From Maricaulis sp048269565 (GTDB lineage Bacteria; Pseudomonadota; Alphaproteobacteria; Caulobacterales; Maricaulaceae): DNA of 64,000 bases. The notes beneath the pieces are model-generated. The model was not told where the DNA came from, did not search any database, and saw only the letters and a program-made list of their open reading frames with translations. Location: NCBI RefSeq assembly GCF_048269565.1, contig NZ_JBLXIK010000006.1, positions 1-64,000 on the forward strand, written 5' to 3'. This document shows positions 25,520 to 34,464 of the stretch, piece after piece (within the stretch, counting starts at the first letter, position 1; every line of letters begins with the position of its first letter). A program made the position numbers and the translations under genes.

Positions 25520-26877
25520 GCGTGACCGACGCAGCGGGCGAAACCAGCCCCGCGATTGCAGCCGAGGAGGCGGGGCGATACCCGCCTCCTCTGGTCGCAT
25601 GGCTCACCGTGGCCGTGCTTTTCATTGCCTACATCTTTTCCTTCATCGACCGCATGATCATCGGCCTCCTGGTTGAGCCGATGAAGGCCGATCTCAATCT
25701 CACCGATACCCAGATCAGCCTGCTGCAGGGGCTGGCCTTTGCGACTTTCTACACGCTCGTCGGCCTGCCGCTCGGCCGTCTGATCGACCGCGCTGCGCGC
25801 CTGCGCGTCGCCGCGGTCGGTGTCGCTCTGTGGAGCCTGATGACGGCGTCCTGCGGTCTGGCTGGCCAGTACTGGCAGCTCTTCCTCGCACGGATGGGTG
25901 TCGGGGTGGGCGAGGCGACCCTGTCGCCAGCAGCCTATTCCATCATTTCGGACAGCTTTCCCCAGCGCCGCATGGGGCTGGCGATGGGCCTGTACGGCCT
26001 CGGATCCGCTGTCGGTGCCGGGCTCGCCTTCATCATCGGCGCAGCGGTTATCCAGCTGGTGGCCGCTGCCGACGCGCTTTACCTGCCGATTATCGGGGAA
26101 GTGCGTGCCTGGCAGGCGACCTTCCTGATCGTCGGTTTGCCCGGACTTGTCATCGCCGCAGTACTGGCCCTGATGCCCGAGCCGGCCCGACTGGTCTCGA
26201 GCGATCCGTTGGCAGACAAGGTGCAGATCCCGCTCAAGGCCATCGCCGCCTTCCTGCGGCGGCGGGCCGGGGCCGTGCTCGGCCTTTGCTTTGCCACCGG
26301 CATGGTCAATTTCGCCGTCTTCGCGGCCATCTCATGGTTTCCGGTCTTCCTGATGCGGGTCCATGGCATGACGCTGGTCGATGCGGGCCAGCTCGCTGGT
26401 GGTTGCCTGATTCTGGGCGGGTTGATTGGTCTGGTCGGTGGAGGCTGGCTGACCGACAAGCTGGGCGGCCAGCCGACCGGGCGACTCGCATTTTGCGGCT
26501 TCGCTGCGGTGATCGGCACGGTCGGCGCGGTCGTCTTCCCCCTCAGCAATAATCTCTGGGTGACGGCTATTGCCTTCGTGATTTTCTTCGCGACGGCAGC
26601 AGTGCCGATCGGGGCTGCCGCGACGGCATTGCAGCAGCTGACGCCCAACCGGATGCGGGCGACTGTTTCGGCGGTCTACCTGTTCATCGTCAATCTGATC
26701 GGCCTTGGTGCCGGACCAACAGCAACGGCGCTGCTTGGAGACATCTTGTTTCCTTATGAAAGCGGCATCCGCTATGCGATCGCGATCGCATCGCCTGCGG
26801 CTTTCGCACTGGCAGCCCTGTTGTTCTTCATCGCGGCCCGTTATGCGCGCCGTGAGTTGAAAACCATCGAAGTCTAG
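25516..26877 (+). CDS. MFS transporter
   Basis: A 453-residue, 12-segment transporter with the MFS loop motif GLPLGRLIDRAARLR between segments 2 and 3 and the acidic FIDRMIIGLL start of family members that take up organic anions or export spinster-like substrates. The GTG start overlaps the preceding stop (GTGA). It would import the substrate of the catabolic island or export a product; the substrate is unknown. A strong hairpin follows the stop. Confidence 0.85.
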   Translation: MSVTDAAGETSPAIAAEEAGRYPPPLVAWLTVAVLFIAYIFSFIDRMIIGLLVEPMKADLNLTDTQISLLQGLAFATFYTLVGLPLGRLIDRAARLRVAAVGVALWSLMTASCGLAGQYWQLFLARMGVGVGEATLSPAAYSIISDSFPQRRMGLAMGLYGLGSAVGAGLAFIIGAAVIQLVAAADALYLPIIGEVRAWQATFLIVGLPGLVIAAVLALMPEPARLVSSDPLADKVQIPLKAIAAFLRRRAGAVLGLCFATGMVNFAVFAAISWFPVFLMRVHGMTLVDAGQLAGGCLILGGLIGLVGGGWLTDKLGGQPTGRLAFCGFAAVIGTVGAVVFPLSNNLWVTAIAFVIFFATAAVPIGAAATALQQLTPNRMRATVSAVYLFIVNLIGLGAGPTATALLGDILFPYESGIRYAIAIASPAAFALAALLFFIAARYARRELKTIEV

Positions 26878-26884
26878 CCTGGCC

Positions 26885-26924
26885 GGGGTGTGCGTGACCC
26901 GTTCGAGCGGGTGGCGCACACCCC
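26885..26924 (+). terminator. Long hairpin terminator after the MFS gene
   Basis: GGGGTGTGCG (26885-26894) pairs with CGCACACCCC (26915-26924), and an inner stem ACCCG/CGGGT closes the loop TTCGAG. There is no clean U run, so it may be a factor-dependent or weak intrinsic terminator. It starts eight bases after the transporter stop. Confidence 0.7.
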
Positions 26925-27097
26925 ATCCCGGGTTTGCTGTCGTTCCGACTCTGCGACATAAGCGCCGAATGCTGATGATACGGGATGCAGACCGAGGGTT
27001 GTGTGGTAATACCATCTAAGTCGTTATTGCTTGGGGCAGGGGGCCGGGCTTTCCGGAATTGCATCAGGTCACGACTGTCGCATTCTACGAGGCGCAG

Positions 27098-28063
27098 ATG
27101 GCCAAGAAATTTATCAGAACCTGTTCGATCTGGCGGACCCTGGAGGTCGTCGGCGATACGTCGACCCTTTTGATCCTTGAGGCCAGCTGGCTCGGCGCGC
27201 GCCGCTTCGAGGATTTCCGCAATCGCACCGGCCTGTTGAAGCCCTTGCTCAGCGACCGGCTCAAACGCCTGCTCGCCGCCGAGATCTTCGAGCGGCGTCT
27301 CTATTCCGAAGCGCCACGCCGCTTCGAATACCAGATGACCCAAAAGGGCCGCGACCTCTACTGGACCGCCCTGATGATGTTGCGCTGGGAGCGCCACTGG
27401 GCTCCGCCCGAGGGCAAGATTGAAATCATTCTTCGCCACAAGGGCTGTGGTGAGGTGTTCGACCCGACGCCGGTTTGCGGCGAGTGCCGCCAGGAAGTTA
27501 CAGCCAATGATGTCGACTGGACTGAAGGCCCGGGCGTGGGTCTGATGGCAGCGACCTATAGCCGGCGGCGGCGCTATCGTGACATGGCCGCCAACCGGCC
27601 TGCTGAATCCACCCTGCTCGATCACGTCGCCCAGATCACGGGTGATCGCTGGGCCAGTCTCGTCCTGCGATCGATCTTCACAGGGTTACGCAAGTTTGAC
27701 GAGATTTGTGATGATACCGCGATCGCGACCAATATCCTGTCGGAACGCCTGAGCTGGTTGTGCACGATCGGCGTGTTGACCATGCACCAGTACAGCGATC
27801 GTCCGGCCCGGTTCGAATACCGGCTGACGCCGAAGGGCATCGATTATTATCCGATCCTGCTGATGCTGCTGAAATGGGGCGACAAGTATTATGTCGCGCC
27901 GGAAGGCCCGCCCCTGCTGCTCAAACACCGGCCCTGCGGCGCTGACCTTGAGGCGATGGTTGTTTGTTCCGCCTGCGGTGAGGCGGTCGGGCCGGAGACG
28001 GTTGAGTACGAGGTCGTGGAGACCCGGCCCATCCGCAGTCCGGAGCAGTCAGCCGCGTCCTGA
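27098..28063 (+). CDS. Tandem double-HxlR transcriptional regulator with paired zinc-ribbon motifs
   Basis: The 321-residue protein contains two HxlR-type winged-helix domains in a row (about residues 5-100 and 165-275). Each has the recognition pattern FDEICDDT...ILSERLSWL or its counterpart FEDFRNRT...LLSDRLKRL. Ordinary HxlR proteins are about 110-130 residues with one domain and act as dimers; here the dimer appears fused. Each half is followed by H-x2-C-x9-C-x2-C (HKGC...VCGEC and HRPC...VCSAC), a probable Zn site. The ATG at 27098 with GAGG before it is preferred to an upstream TTG. It lies within the catabolic island and is the likely local regulator. Confidence 0.85.
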   Translation: MAKKFIRTCSIWRTLEVVGDTSTLLILEASWLGARRFEDFRNRTGLLKPLLSDRLKRLLAAEIFERRLYSEAPRRFEYQMTQKGRDLYWTALMMLRWERHWAPPEGKIEIILRHKGCGEVFDPTPVCGECRQEVTANDVDWTEGPGVGLMAATYSRRRRYRDMAANRPAESTLLDHVAQITGDRWASLVLRSIFTGLRKFDEICDDTAIATNILSERLSWLCTIGVLTMHQYSDRPARFEYRLTPKGIDYYPILLMLLKWGDKYYVAPEGPPLLLKHRPCGADLEAMVVCSACGEAVGPETVEYEVVETRPIRSPEQSAAS

Positions 28064-28078
28064 TGGGCGGATAACTTG

Positions 28079-28109
28079 ACTTGCAATACCAAACCTACCC
28101 CCCTATTCT
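28079..28109 (+). promoter_or_regulatory. ACTTGCA element and possible promoter of the SDR operon
   Basis: ACTTGCA (28079-28085) contains TTGCAA, spaced 16 bases from TATTCT (28104-28109). If these are -35 and -10 hexamers, transcription would begin close to the ATG at 28116, making a leaderless mRNA. Alternatively the element is an operator shared with 22767, 25007 and 34465. Confidence 0.35.
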
Positions 28110-28115
28110 CCGGGG

Positions 28116-29087
28116 ATGGCAGGATATTCTCCAGATTCAGATCAGCCTGACCGCCGTGATGACAGCGACAGGGTTGTGGTCGTTACCGGTGCGGGCAAGG
28201 GCTTGGGCGAGGCGTTTGCCAAGGCCTGGGCATCGCGCGGCGCGCGCGTTGTGGTCAGCAATCGGCGCCGTGCCGGTGCCGCGGACGATGCGGGCCGGGT
28301 TGTCGACGAGATTCGCAGTGCCGGTGGCCAGGCCATCGCCGAATATTCCGACATGGCCGACCCGGGCGCCGGTGAGGCTGTCGTCGGGGCCGCCCTCAAG
28401 GCCTTCGGCCGGCTCGATGCGGTGATTGCCAATGCTGGCACCAGCGGTCCGGCGCGCAAGCTCACCCAGGGCTCGCTCGCGGATTTTCGCGATGTGATGG
28501 AAACCAATTTCTTTTCCAACATTGCCCTGGCTGAGGCTGCGCAGGCGCCCTTGCAGGCGTCGCCCTCGGGCCGTTTCCTGCTGATTTCCTCATCCGCCGG
28601 CCTGTACGGCGTGAGAGGCCGCGCGCCCTATGCGGCGTCCAAGGGCGCGCTGAATGCCTTTGCCATGTCGCTTGCAAGCGAATGGCGCCGGGACGGGGTC
28701 GGGGTCAACATCCTTGCCCCCTATGCGGCAACGCGCATGACGGACGCACCGGATCTCGATCCGGCTCTGGCGGCGGCGATCGCGCCGGCCAATGTCGGCG
28801 CGGTTGCGGTGTGGCTGAGCAGCGCGGCCTGCCGCCAGAGCGGCGAGATCTGGGTCAGCGGGGCCGGTTGGCTGCGACGGGCCCAGATGGTCGAGGGCCG
28901 CGGCGCGACAGCGGCGCCCGACCTCTCGGCCGAGGAGGTGCAAGCCCTGGCCGAGACGTTGCGTGGCCTCGAAAAGCTTCGCGGTTTTGCAGGGGCCGAG
29001 GCGGCGTTCGCCGATCTGATCCGCGAATGCCAGGCCGCGCGCGCGGCCCCGGCGCAGTCAGCAGACAAGGGAAGCGAGCCGGCGTGA
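28116..29087 (+). CDS. SDR-family oxidoreductase
   Basis: A classical short-chain dehydrogenase with the cofactor motif VVTGAGKGLGEAF, the NAG motif (IANAGTSG), the catalytic Ser in LLISSSAG and the YAASK Tyr/Lys pair. It interconverts an alcohol and a ketone with NAD(P). At 323 residues it is longer than usual because of an extra C-terminal segment of about 60 residues that is rich in Ala and Glu and likely helical. Its stop overlaps the next start (GTGA). It begins a five-gene operon. Confidence 0.86.
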   Translation: MAGYSPDSDQPDRRDDSDRVVVVTGAGKGLGEAFAKAWASRGARVVVSNRRRAGAADDAGRVVDEIRSAGGQAIAEYSDMADPGAGEAVVGAALKAFGRLDAVIANAGTSGPARKLTQGSLADFRDVMETNFFSNIALAEAAQAPLQASPSGRFLLISSSAGLYGVRGRAPYAASKGALNAFAMSLASEWRRDGVGVNILAPYAATRMTDAPDLDPALAAAIAPANVGAVAVWLSSAACRQSGEIWVSGAGWLRRAQMVEGRGATAAPDLSAEEVQALAETLRGLEKLRGFAGAEAAFADLIRECQAARAAPAQSADKGSEPA

Positions 29088-30136
29088 AGATCATCCAGTG
29101 GGCCACCGGCGCGATGGGCAAGACCTGTCTGCGCGCTGTCATCGACCGACCAGATCTCGAGCTTGTCGGCCTGTTTGTCTATGGTGAGCGCAAGGCCGGG
29201 CTTGATGCCGGCGAGATCGCACGCCGTCCCGCAACCGGCGTTGTCGCGACGCAGTCCATCGAGGACATCCTGGCGCTGGACGCGGATGTCGTGATCCATG
29301 CCGCACGGCTGGACCCGCCCTTCGAACGTCACGACGCTGACATTCTGCGGCTGCTCCGCTCGGGCAAGAACGTGATCAGTATCAATGGCGGCAGCTTTCC
29401 GCCCTTCTGGCCGCAGGAGCGCCAGGCCCGTTTCGAAGCCGCCTGCGCTGAAGGGCAGAGCAGTTTCATGGGGGCCGGCCTCAACCCCGGTTTCGGGGCC
29501 GAGAAGCTCGCCGTTCTGGCAACAGGTGTCTGCTCGGACGTCAACAGCGTTTCCCTGCGCGAGCTGGTCGATTGCCGCCCGGTGAAAAGCGCGGCCTATG
29601 TGTTCGACATCATCGGCTTCGGGTCAGAGCCGGGCCGGGTTGACCCGAACCATCCCGACTGGGTGCCGGGTCAGACGATGAACGCCCTGTTCCGCGAAGT
29701 GGTCGGATGCACGGCGCACCGGCTGGGCTGGACACTCGATGCGGTCGAGACGGCGCACACATTGCGGGCGGCACCCTCCGACATCGAGATCGCCGCCGGC
29801 ATCGTTCGCGCCGGCACGACCGCCCGCATCGACTGGAACTGGCTGGGCATCGAGGCGGGCGAGACCCGTGTCGACCTGGGCATCGCCTGGACCATGGAAA
29901 CGCCGCCCGAAGGCGCGCCGCGGCCACCGCTCTGGACCATCCGCGTCGACGGAACGCCGTCGGTGAAACTGGATTTCGACCTCGAGACGCCGGTCGGGTG
30001 GACAGCGCGCACTTCCGCCGAACAACTCGGCGTGGCCGGCGCCGTGGTCAATGCGATCCCGGCCGTCATCGCGGCACCGCCCGGCCTGCAGTCTGCGCCG
30101 CTGGCAACGCATTTCCAGGCGTTCACGCGCGCCTGA
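29084..30136 (+). CDS. DapB-like NAD(P)-binding oxidoreductase
   Basis: The 350-residue protein begins with a Rossmann segment, IIQWATGAMGKTCLRAVID, of the dihydrodipicolinate-reductase N-terminal type, followed by a domain resembling 2,4-diaminopentanoate dehydrogenase-like proteins. True DapB proteins are about 270 residues, so this is a catabolic relative of unknown substrate. Such genes are frequent in steroid and terpenoid clusters. The start is a GTG overlapping the SDR stop, which rules out the much longer upstream extension in the same frame. Confidence 0.8.
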   Translation: MKIIQWATGAMGKTCLRAVIDRPDLELVGLFVYGERKAGLDAGEIARRPATGVVATQSIEDILALDADVVIHAARLDPPFERHDADILRLLRSGKNVISINGGSFPPFWPQERQARFEAACAEGQSSFMGAGLNPGFGAEKLAVLATGVCSDVNSVSLRELVDCRPVKSAAYVFDIIGFGSEPGRVDPNHPDWVPGQTMNALFREVVGCTAHRLGWTLDAVETAHTLRAAPSDIEIAAGIVRAGTTARIDWNWLGIEAGETRVDLGIAWTMETPPEGAPRPPLWTIRVDGTPSVKLDFDLETPVGWTARTSAEQLGVAGAVVNAIPAVIAAPPGLQSAPLATHFQAFTRA

Positions 30137-30164
30137 ACACCCCATCACGCGGAGGCAAGGCGAT

Positions 30165-30641
30165 ATGTCGGCCAAGCTCAGAGTGCTCAAGGCGATCATC
30201 AAGTCCTGGTGCGAAACCCAGGACATTGAGGCGGTGATTTCCCACCTCACTGAAGATATTGTCTGGCATTATTCGGCGACCGCTGCGGCGCCGAAAATCG
30301 GGCATGACGGCGCCCGCGAATTCCTGAAGGCCTACAAGCTCAAGGCCCGCCGTCCCAACTGGCGCATTTTCCGCGCTGCCGAGGCGGGCAACGCCCTTTT
30401 CGTCGAAGGCGTCGACGAGTTCGACACCGTGGAGGGCGGCCATGTCGCTGTGCCCTACATGGGAATCTTCGAATTCGAAGGCGATCGGATCAGGGCCTGG
30501 CGAGACTATTTCAACCCGAAACTCGCAGAGCAGGGTGAGCTGGGCCTGTCGCCGCCCGACCATGTCCAGGCGCTCCTGGATCGTCCCGTCCTGCCGGGCT
30601 TCGGTTCCGAGCCAATCCCAATCCAAGGAGTTGAACCATGA
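30165..30641 (+). CDS. Limonene-epoxide-hydrolase-like NTF2-fold protein
   Basis: A 158-residue paralogue of the protein at 24544-24960, with SHLTEDIVWHYSA, FVEGVDEFDT and IRAWRDYFN. As in that paralogue, the Arg of the R-x-D pair is Gly (EGVDEF). The ATG at 30165 is set by GGAGG ten bases before it; the open frame further upstream is shadow. The C-terminal 40 residues are an extension rich in Pro. It overlaps the next gene by four bases. Confidence 0.78.
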   Translation: MSAKLRVLKAIIKSWCETQDIEAVISHLTEDIVWHYSATAAAPKIGHDGAREFLKAYKLKARRPNWRIFRAAEAGNALFVEGVDEFDTVEGGHVAVPYMGIFEFEGDRIRAWRDYFNPKLAEQGELGLSPPDHVQALLDRPVLPGFGSEPIPIQGVEP

Positions 30642-31183
30642 CAGCCACCCCAATCCCGGAGGCGGAGCTGCGGGCCCTGCTCGACAAGCAGGCGATCGGC
30701 GAAATCCTGATCCGGTACTGCCGCGGGGCCGATCGCGGCGACGCCGATCTGATCGCAGCCGCCTATCATGACGACGCGATCGAGGATCATGGCGGGACCT
30801 TTTGCGGACCGGCTTCAGACTATGTCGCAATGCTACGCAAGGTGCTGCCGAAAGCACCACGAATGACGCATGCGATCACCAATATGGTCATCGAACTTGA
30901 TGGCGAAACAGCCATTACCGAGTGCTACATGATGACGTTTTCCCGCCGTGAAACGGATGATGCCAGTTTTGACAGCCTCACCATGGCCCGGGCCATCGAC
31001 CGGTTCGAGCGCCGCGATGGCCGCTGGGCGATCGCCCATCGCCGCATTGCCTGGGAATGGAATCACGAGATGCCACTGCTCGAGAGCTGGGGGCGTGGCG
31101 GCATAGCGCCCGACCCGTCAATCCTCGTGCGCGGGACCAAGAAACCACACGATATTCTCTACGAGGTTCAGGGAGCGAAATGA
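30638..31183 (+). CDS. SnoaL-like NTF2-fold protein
   Basis: A 181-residue SnoaL_4-type protein related to 17839-18378 (LLDKQAIGEILIRYCRGADRGD, YHDDAIEDHG, WAIAHRRIAWEWN). The shared sequence YH.DAIE.HG suggests conserved active-site His and Asp residues. It is coupled to genes on both sides by overlaps. The role is probably a dehydration, isomerisation or ring-cleavage step on a CoA- or ring-bound intermediate. Confidence 0.8.
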   Translation: MTATPIPEAELRALLDKQAIGEILIRYCRGADRGDADLIAAAYHDDAIEDHGGTFCGPASDYVAMLRKVLPKAPRMTHAITNMVIELDGETAITECYMMTFSRRETDDASFDSLTMARAIDRFERRDGRWAIAHRRIAWEWNHEMPLLESWGRGGIAPDPSILVRGTKKPHDILYEVQGAK

Positions 31184-31935
31184 TGAAAATTGAAGGATGT
31201 ACCGCCATTGTTACCGGCGGAAATCGCGGCATTGGTCTTGGCTTTGTTGAGGAATTGCTCACCCAGGGCGCCGCGCGCGTCTATGTCGGATCCCGCGTCC
31301 TCGCTGATGCGCAAGAGGTCGTCGCGAAGGACCCGGCCAGGGTCGTCGCGGTTGAGCTCGATGTGACGAAGCCGGACCAGATCGCTGCCGCAGCAGCGGC
31401 CTGCAAGGACGTCACCCTGGTGGTGAACAATGCCGGATTGTGCACGATGGAGCGTCTCTACGACACCGGGGACCGGGATGCGGCGCGCCGCGAGATGGAG
31501 GTCAACTTCTTCGGCCCGCTCGAGATGAGCCGGGCGTTCGCACCGGTGATCTCCGGCAATGGCGGCGGCACGATCATCAATGTCCTCTCCGCCGGCGGAA
31601 TTGTCGCTGTCCCGGACATGGGAGGCTATAGCCCGTCCAAATTTGCCAGCCGGGCAGCGGGCAATTGCCTGCGTGCGGAACTGGCACCGCTCGGCGTGCA
31701 TGTCACCGCATTGATTGTCGGCTCGGTGGAAACCCGCATGGCGGCGCATGTGAAGAATGTGGCCCAGTCCCAACCCGTCGATATCGCCCGGGCCGGCCTG
31801 TGGGCAGCATCGCGCGGGATCGACGAGCACGACACCGATCCGCATGCGATCCAGGTGCGCGCACACCAGGCGCGTGACCCGAAGGGGCTTGAAAAAGCGA
31901 TGGCCAAACGGGTCAGCACGCCGCGCAAGGGCTGA
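31180..31935 (+). CDS. SDR-family oxidoreductase
   Basis: A 251-residue short-chain dehydrogenase with the cofactor motif IVTGGNRGIGLGF, the NNAG motif (VVNNAGLC), catalytic Ser in VLSAGG and YSPSK. It would act with NAD(P)H on a hydroxyl or keto group. It starts with tandem ATG codons overlapping the previous stop and ends the operon just before a bidirectional terminator. Confidence 0.86.
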   Translation: MMKIEGCTAIVTGGNRGIGLGFVEELLTQGAARVYVGSRVLADAQEVVAKDPARVVAVELDVTKPDQIAAAAAACKDVTLVVNNAGLCTMERLYDTGDRDAARREMEVNFFGPLEMSRAFAPVISGNGGGTIINVLSAGGIVAVPDMGGYSPSKFASRAAGNCLRAELAPLGVHVTALIVGSVETRMAAHVKNVAQSQPVDIARAGLWAASRGIDEHDTDPHAIQVRAHQARDPKGLEKAMAKRVSTPRKG

Positions 31936-31963
31936 CCTTCTCAGCATTCAGTTGCGGGCAAGA

Positions 31964-31995
31964 AAAAGCCGATCCGTTTTCACGGATCGGCTTTT
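31964..31995. terminator. Bidirectional rho-independent terminator
   Basis: AAAAGCCGATCCG (31964-31976) pairs with CGGATCGGCTTTT (31983-31995) around TTTTCA. A/T runs on both sides provide U tracts for transcripts from either strand, so it terminates the SDR operon (plus) and the TonB receptor gene (minus), which converge here. Confidence 0.9.
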
Positions 31996-32010
31996 AAGTG
32001 CTCGGAGTGT

Positions 32011-32033
32011 GGAGGGCGCGCGAGGCGCCCTCC
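32011..32033 (-). terminator. Second hairpin in the convergent intergenic region
   Basis: GGAGGGCGC (32011-32019) and GCGCCCTCC (32025-32033) form a nine-base-pair stem with a five-base loop. It lies between the TonB receptor stop and the bidirectional terminator and may reinforce termination or protect the mRNA end. Confidence 0.5.
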
Positions 32034-32048
32034 CGTTCTCGGAGGGGG

Positions 32049-34358
32049 TTAGAAGTCGACCGACAGCTCGATGCCGTAGGTCCGCGGTGTTGCAAACCGG
32101 GAGATCTCATCGCCGAAGAAGGGAATGATATTCGTCCGGTAGAGTTCGTCGGTCAGGTTCTTGCCCCAGACTGAGAGGGTCCAGTCCGCATTCGGCGGCG
32201 TCAGGGTCAGGCGACCGTCGAGCAAGCCATAGGCCTCCTCGATCTGGCCATTGTCAGGCGCCCAGAACATTTCACCGTGATAGCTGTAGTTCAGCCGTGC
32301 CGACAGGGCATCTCTCCAGGGACCGGCATCGAAGGTGAGTTCGCCGCCGATATTGAACTGGTGTTCCGGTGTGCGCTGAAGGTTGTTGCCCGAGGAATCC
32401 ACGCCGAGTGAATCGACGAAATCGATATACTCGGTCTGCAGGAAGGTCGCGCCGCCCCAAATCCGCAGATTGTCAGTCACAGCAAACTGCAATTCGGCCT
32501 CGATCCCGGAGATGTCGGCATCAGCAGCATTGTCCGTGATGTTGCACAGGCAACCGGCATCGGTCTGTGTGACCTGCAAATTCTGATAGCTCATCTGGAA
32601 CGCGGCGACGTTGAGGCGGGCCCGGCTGTCCCAGAAGTCGTATTTGACACCAAGCTCAATGTTCTCGACGGTTTCAGGGTCGTAACCGGATTGCGCCGCG
32701 ATCGCGTTGGCCGGGTCATCCTCGAAGCCGCCGCCCTTATAGCCCTGGGCCCAGGTCAGGTAGACGAAAAGGTCTTCAGAGGGTGCATATTCGGCCGTGA
32801 CCTGCGTGGTGACCTGCGACCACTCATCACCGTAATCCGTCGTGAAACCGCCCCCTTCCGTAAAGGTCGGTGCGAGGGGTGACAGCGGAACAGTGTCGGT
32901 CGGATTGAACGCATCGCCGGTTTCGACCGCGGTGGCGGTGACGGTGCCGCTCTTGTCATCGTGCGTGTAGCGGACGCCGGCGACGACCCGGAACTGCTCA
33001 TTGAAGCGATAGCCCATCTGGGCGAACGCCGCGTAGGAGGTTGTCTCGCCGCTATTGTTCCAATGGGATTCACCGGAAAGCGTGGAGAGAACCGTCAGCG
33101 GCACCTCGGCCCAGAAGCGGTCATACTTGGTGACTTCGTCATGCTGGTAGTAGGCGCCGACGATCCAGTCGAACGGGCTATCCGGCGTATTCGAAACCAG
33201 CCGGAATTCCTGCGTGAACTGGCTGATGTCCTCGGTCTCGCCGACCGGGAAGCGGAAGAGCAGCGACGAAATGATGCCATATCCGTTATTTGGGCCCTGG
33301 CCGGTCTGGTCATAAACATTGCTGGCCTGCCCTTCGCGATAGCCGGTCGTGCTCGTAAGTGTCGCAAAGTTTTCAATGTTGTAGTCGAGGTGCGCCGCGA
33401 CGCCATAGGCTTCGCGATCCAGACCTTGCGGGGTCTCATTGGCATCGCCTGCATAGAGCGGGTGCTCCGGGAGGCCTTCGCGAACTGAGAGCGCCGCGCC
33501 GCGCAGCACGCCGATCTGTTCGCGCGCAATGCTCCAAGGGCCTTGGGTGGCCGGATCTGGACCGTCGACGGCGACGCTGAGGAAGCCATTGGACTCGTCC
33601 TTGGTATAGTCGGCGACGAGGCGGGCGCTGAAGTCGGACCCGTTTGGCTGGAACAGCAATTGGCCGCGCAGCTGGAAGGAGCGCAGATCGTCGAGGTCGC
33701 GATCGTGCAGCACGTCATAGCTATAGCCGCTGTGGTTGCGCGACTGGAAGGACAGACGTCCGGCGATTTCGTCGGTCAAGGGGCCGGTGATGAAGCCGCG
33801 CGTCAGGACCTCGTCATAATTGCCGACCGAGACTGTCAGATTGCCACCGGGCGTGAATTCGGGCTCAGCGACGATGATGTTGAGGGCGCCGCCGACGACA
33901 TTGCGGCCGAGCAGAACGCCCTGGGGGCCGCGAACGACTTCGACGCGGGCGATGTCATAAAGATCGGCGTTGAACAGGCCGGAGCGCCCGACATAGACGT
34001 CATCGAGGAAGATCCCGATCGATTGGTCAGCTGTTGGCGAATCCAGGCGGGTATTGGTGATGCCGCGGATGTTGAATTCCTGGTCCAGCGGCGAAAGCGC
34101 CGTGAAGGAGAGGGACGTCACCGAACCGGCGAGGTCTTCAAAGCTGAGAATGCGGTCTTTCTCCAGTTGTTCGCCGGTCATGGCCGATACGGCGATGGAG
34201 GCGTCCTGCAATGTCGTCTCACGCCGCTGCGCGGTGATCGTGATCGTGTCCAGTTGAGGGCCGCTGGCTGCGGGCTCTTCCTGTTGTGCCAGCGCCGAGG
34301 GTGCGGTCATCAGTGAGACCGCAATCGCCAGCGCCGATGCGTTGTTGAAATACTTCAT
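32049..34358 (-). CDS. TonB-dependent outer-membrane receptor
   Basis: The 769-residue protein has a signal peptide ending at ALAQ, a TonB box-like DTITITAQRRETTLQ, a plug with VEVVRGPQGVLLGRNVVGGALN and a barrel ending in IELSVDF. The ATG at 34358 has GGGGAG about six bases upstream and gives a normal signal peptide. It resembles the receptors linked to organic-compound uptake in sphingomonads. It is monocistronic and convergent with the SDR operon, and is likely the import gate for the island's substrate. Confidence 0.92.
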   Translation of the reverse strand: MKYFNNASALAIAVSLMTAPSALAQQEEPAASGPQLDTITITAQRRETTLQDASIAVSAMTGEQLEKDRILSFEDLAGSVTSLSFTALSPLDQEFNIRGITNTRLDSPTADQSIGIFLDDVYVGRSGLFNADLYDIARVEVVRGPQGVLLGRNVVGGALNIIVAEPEFTPGGNLTVSVGNYDEVLTRGFITGPLTDEIAGRLSFQSRNHSGYSYDVLHDRDLDDLRSFQLRGQLLFQPNGSDFSARLVADYTKDESNGFLSVAVDGPDPATQGPWSIAREQIGVLRGAALSVREGLPEHPLYAGDANETPQGLDREAYGVAAHLDYNIENFATLTSTTGYREGQASNVYDQTGQGPNNGYGIISSLLFRFPVGETEDISQFTQEFRLVSNTPDSPFDWIVGAYYQHDEVTKYDRFWAEVPLTVLSTLSGESHWNNSGETTSYAAFAQMGYRFNEQFRVVAGVRYTHDDKSGTVTATAVETGDAFNPTDTVPLSPLAPTFTEGGGFTTDYGDEWSQVTTQVTAEYAPSEDLFVYLTWAQGYKGGGFEDDPANAIAAQSGYDPETVENIELGVKYDFWDSRARLNVAAFQMSYQNLQVTQTDAGCLCNITDNAADADISGIEAELQFAVTDNLRIWGGATFLQTEYIDFVDSLGVDSSGNNLQRTPEHQFNIGGELTFDAGPWRDALSARLNYSYHGEMFWAPDNGQIEEAYGLLDGRLTLTPPNADWTLSVWGKNLTDELYRTNIIPFFGDEISRFATPRTYGIELSVDF

Positions 34359-34464
34359 CTGCTTCTCCCCGTCTTCGATGGCCTGAGTGGTACAGATCGC
34401 CCGCAATCACCCGACATCTTTTTGTTGGTAGCTGAAGGTATGACATTACAAGTGAGTTCGTCAA

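Noticed and set aside
28682..29083. Long upstream extension of the DapB-like oxidoreductase
   Set aside because: It overlaps the whole 3' half of a clear SDR gene and adds Arg-rich nonsense; the GTG at 29084 overlaps the SDR stop in the usual operon manner and starts the Rossmann segment.
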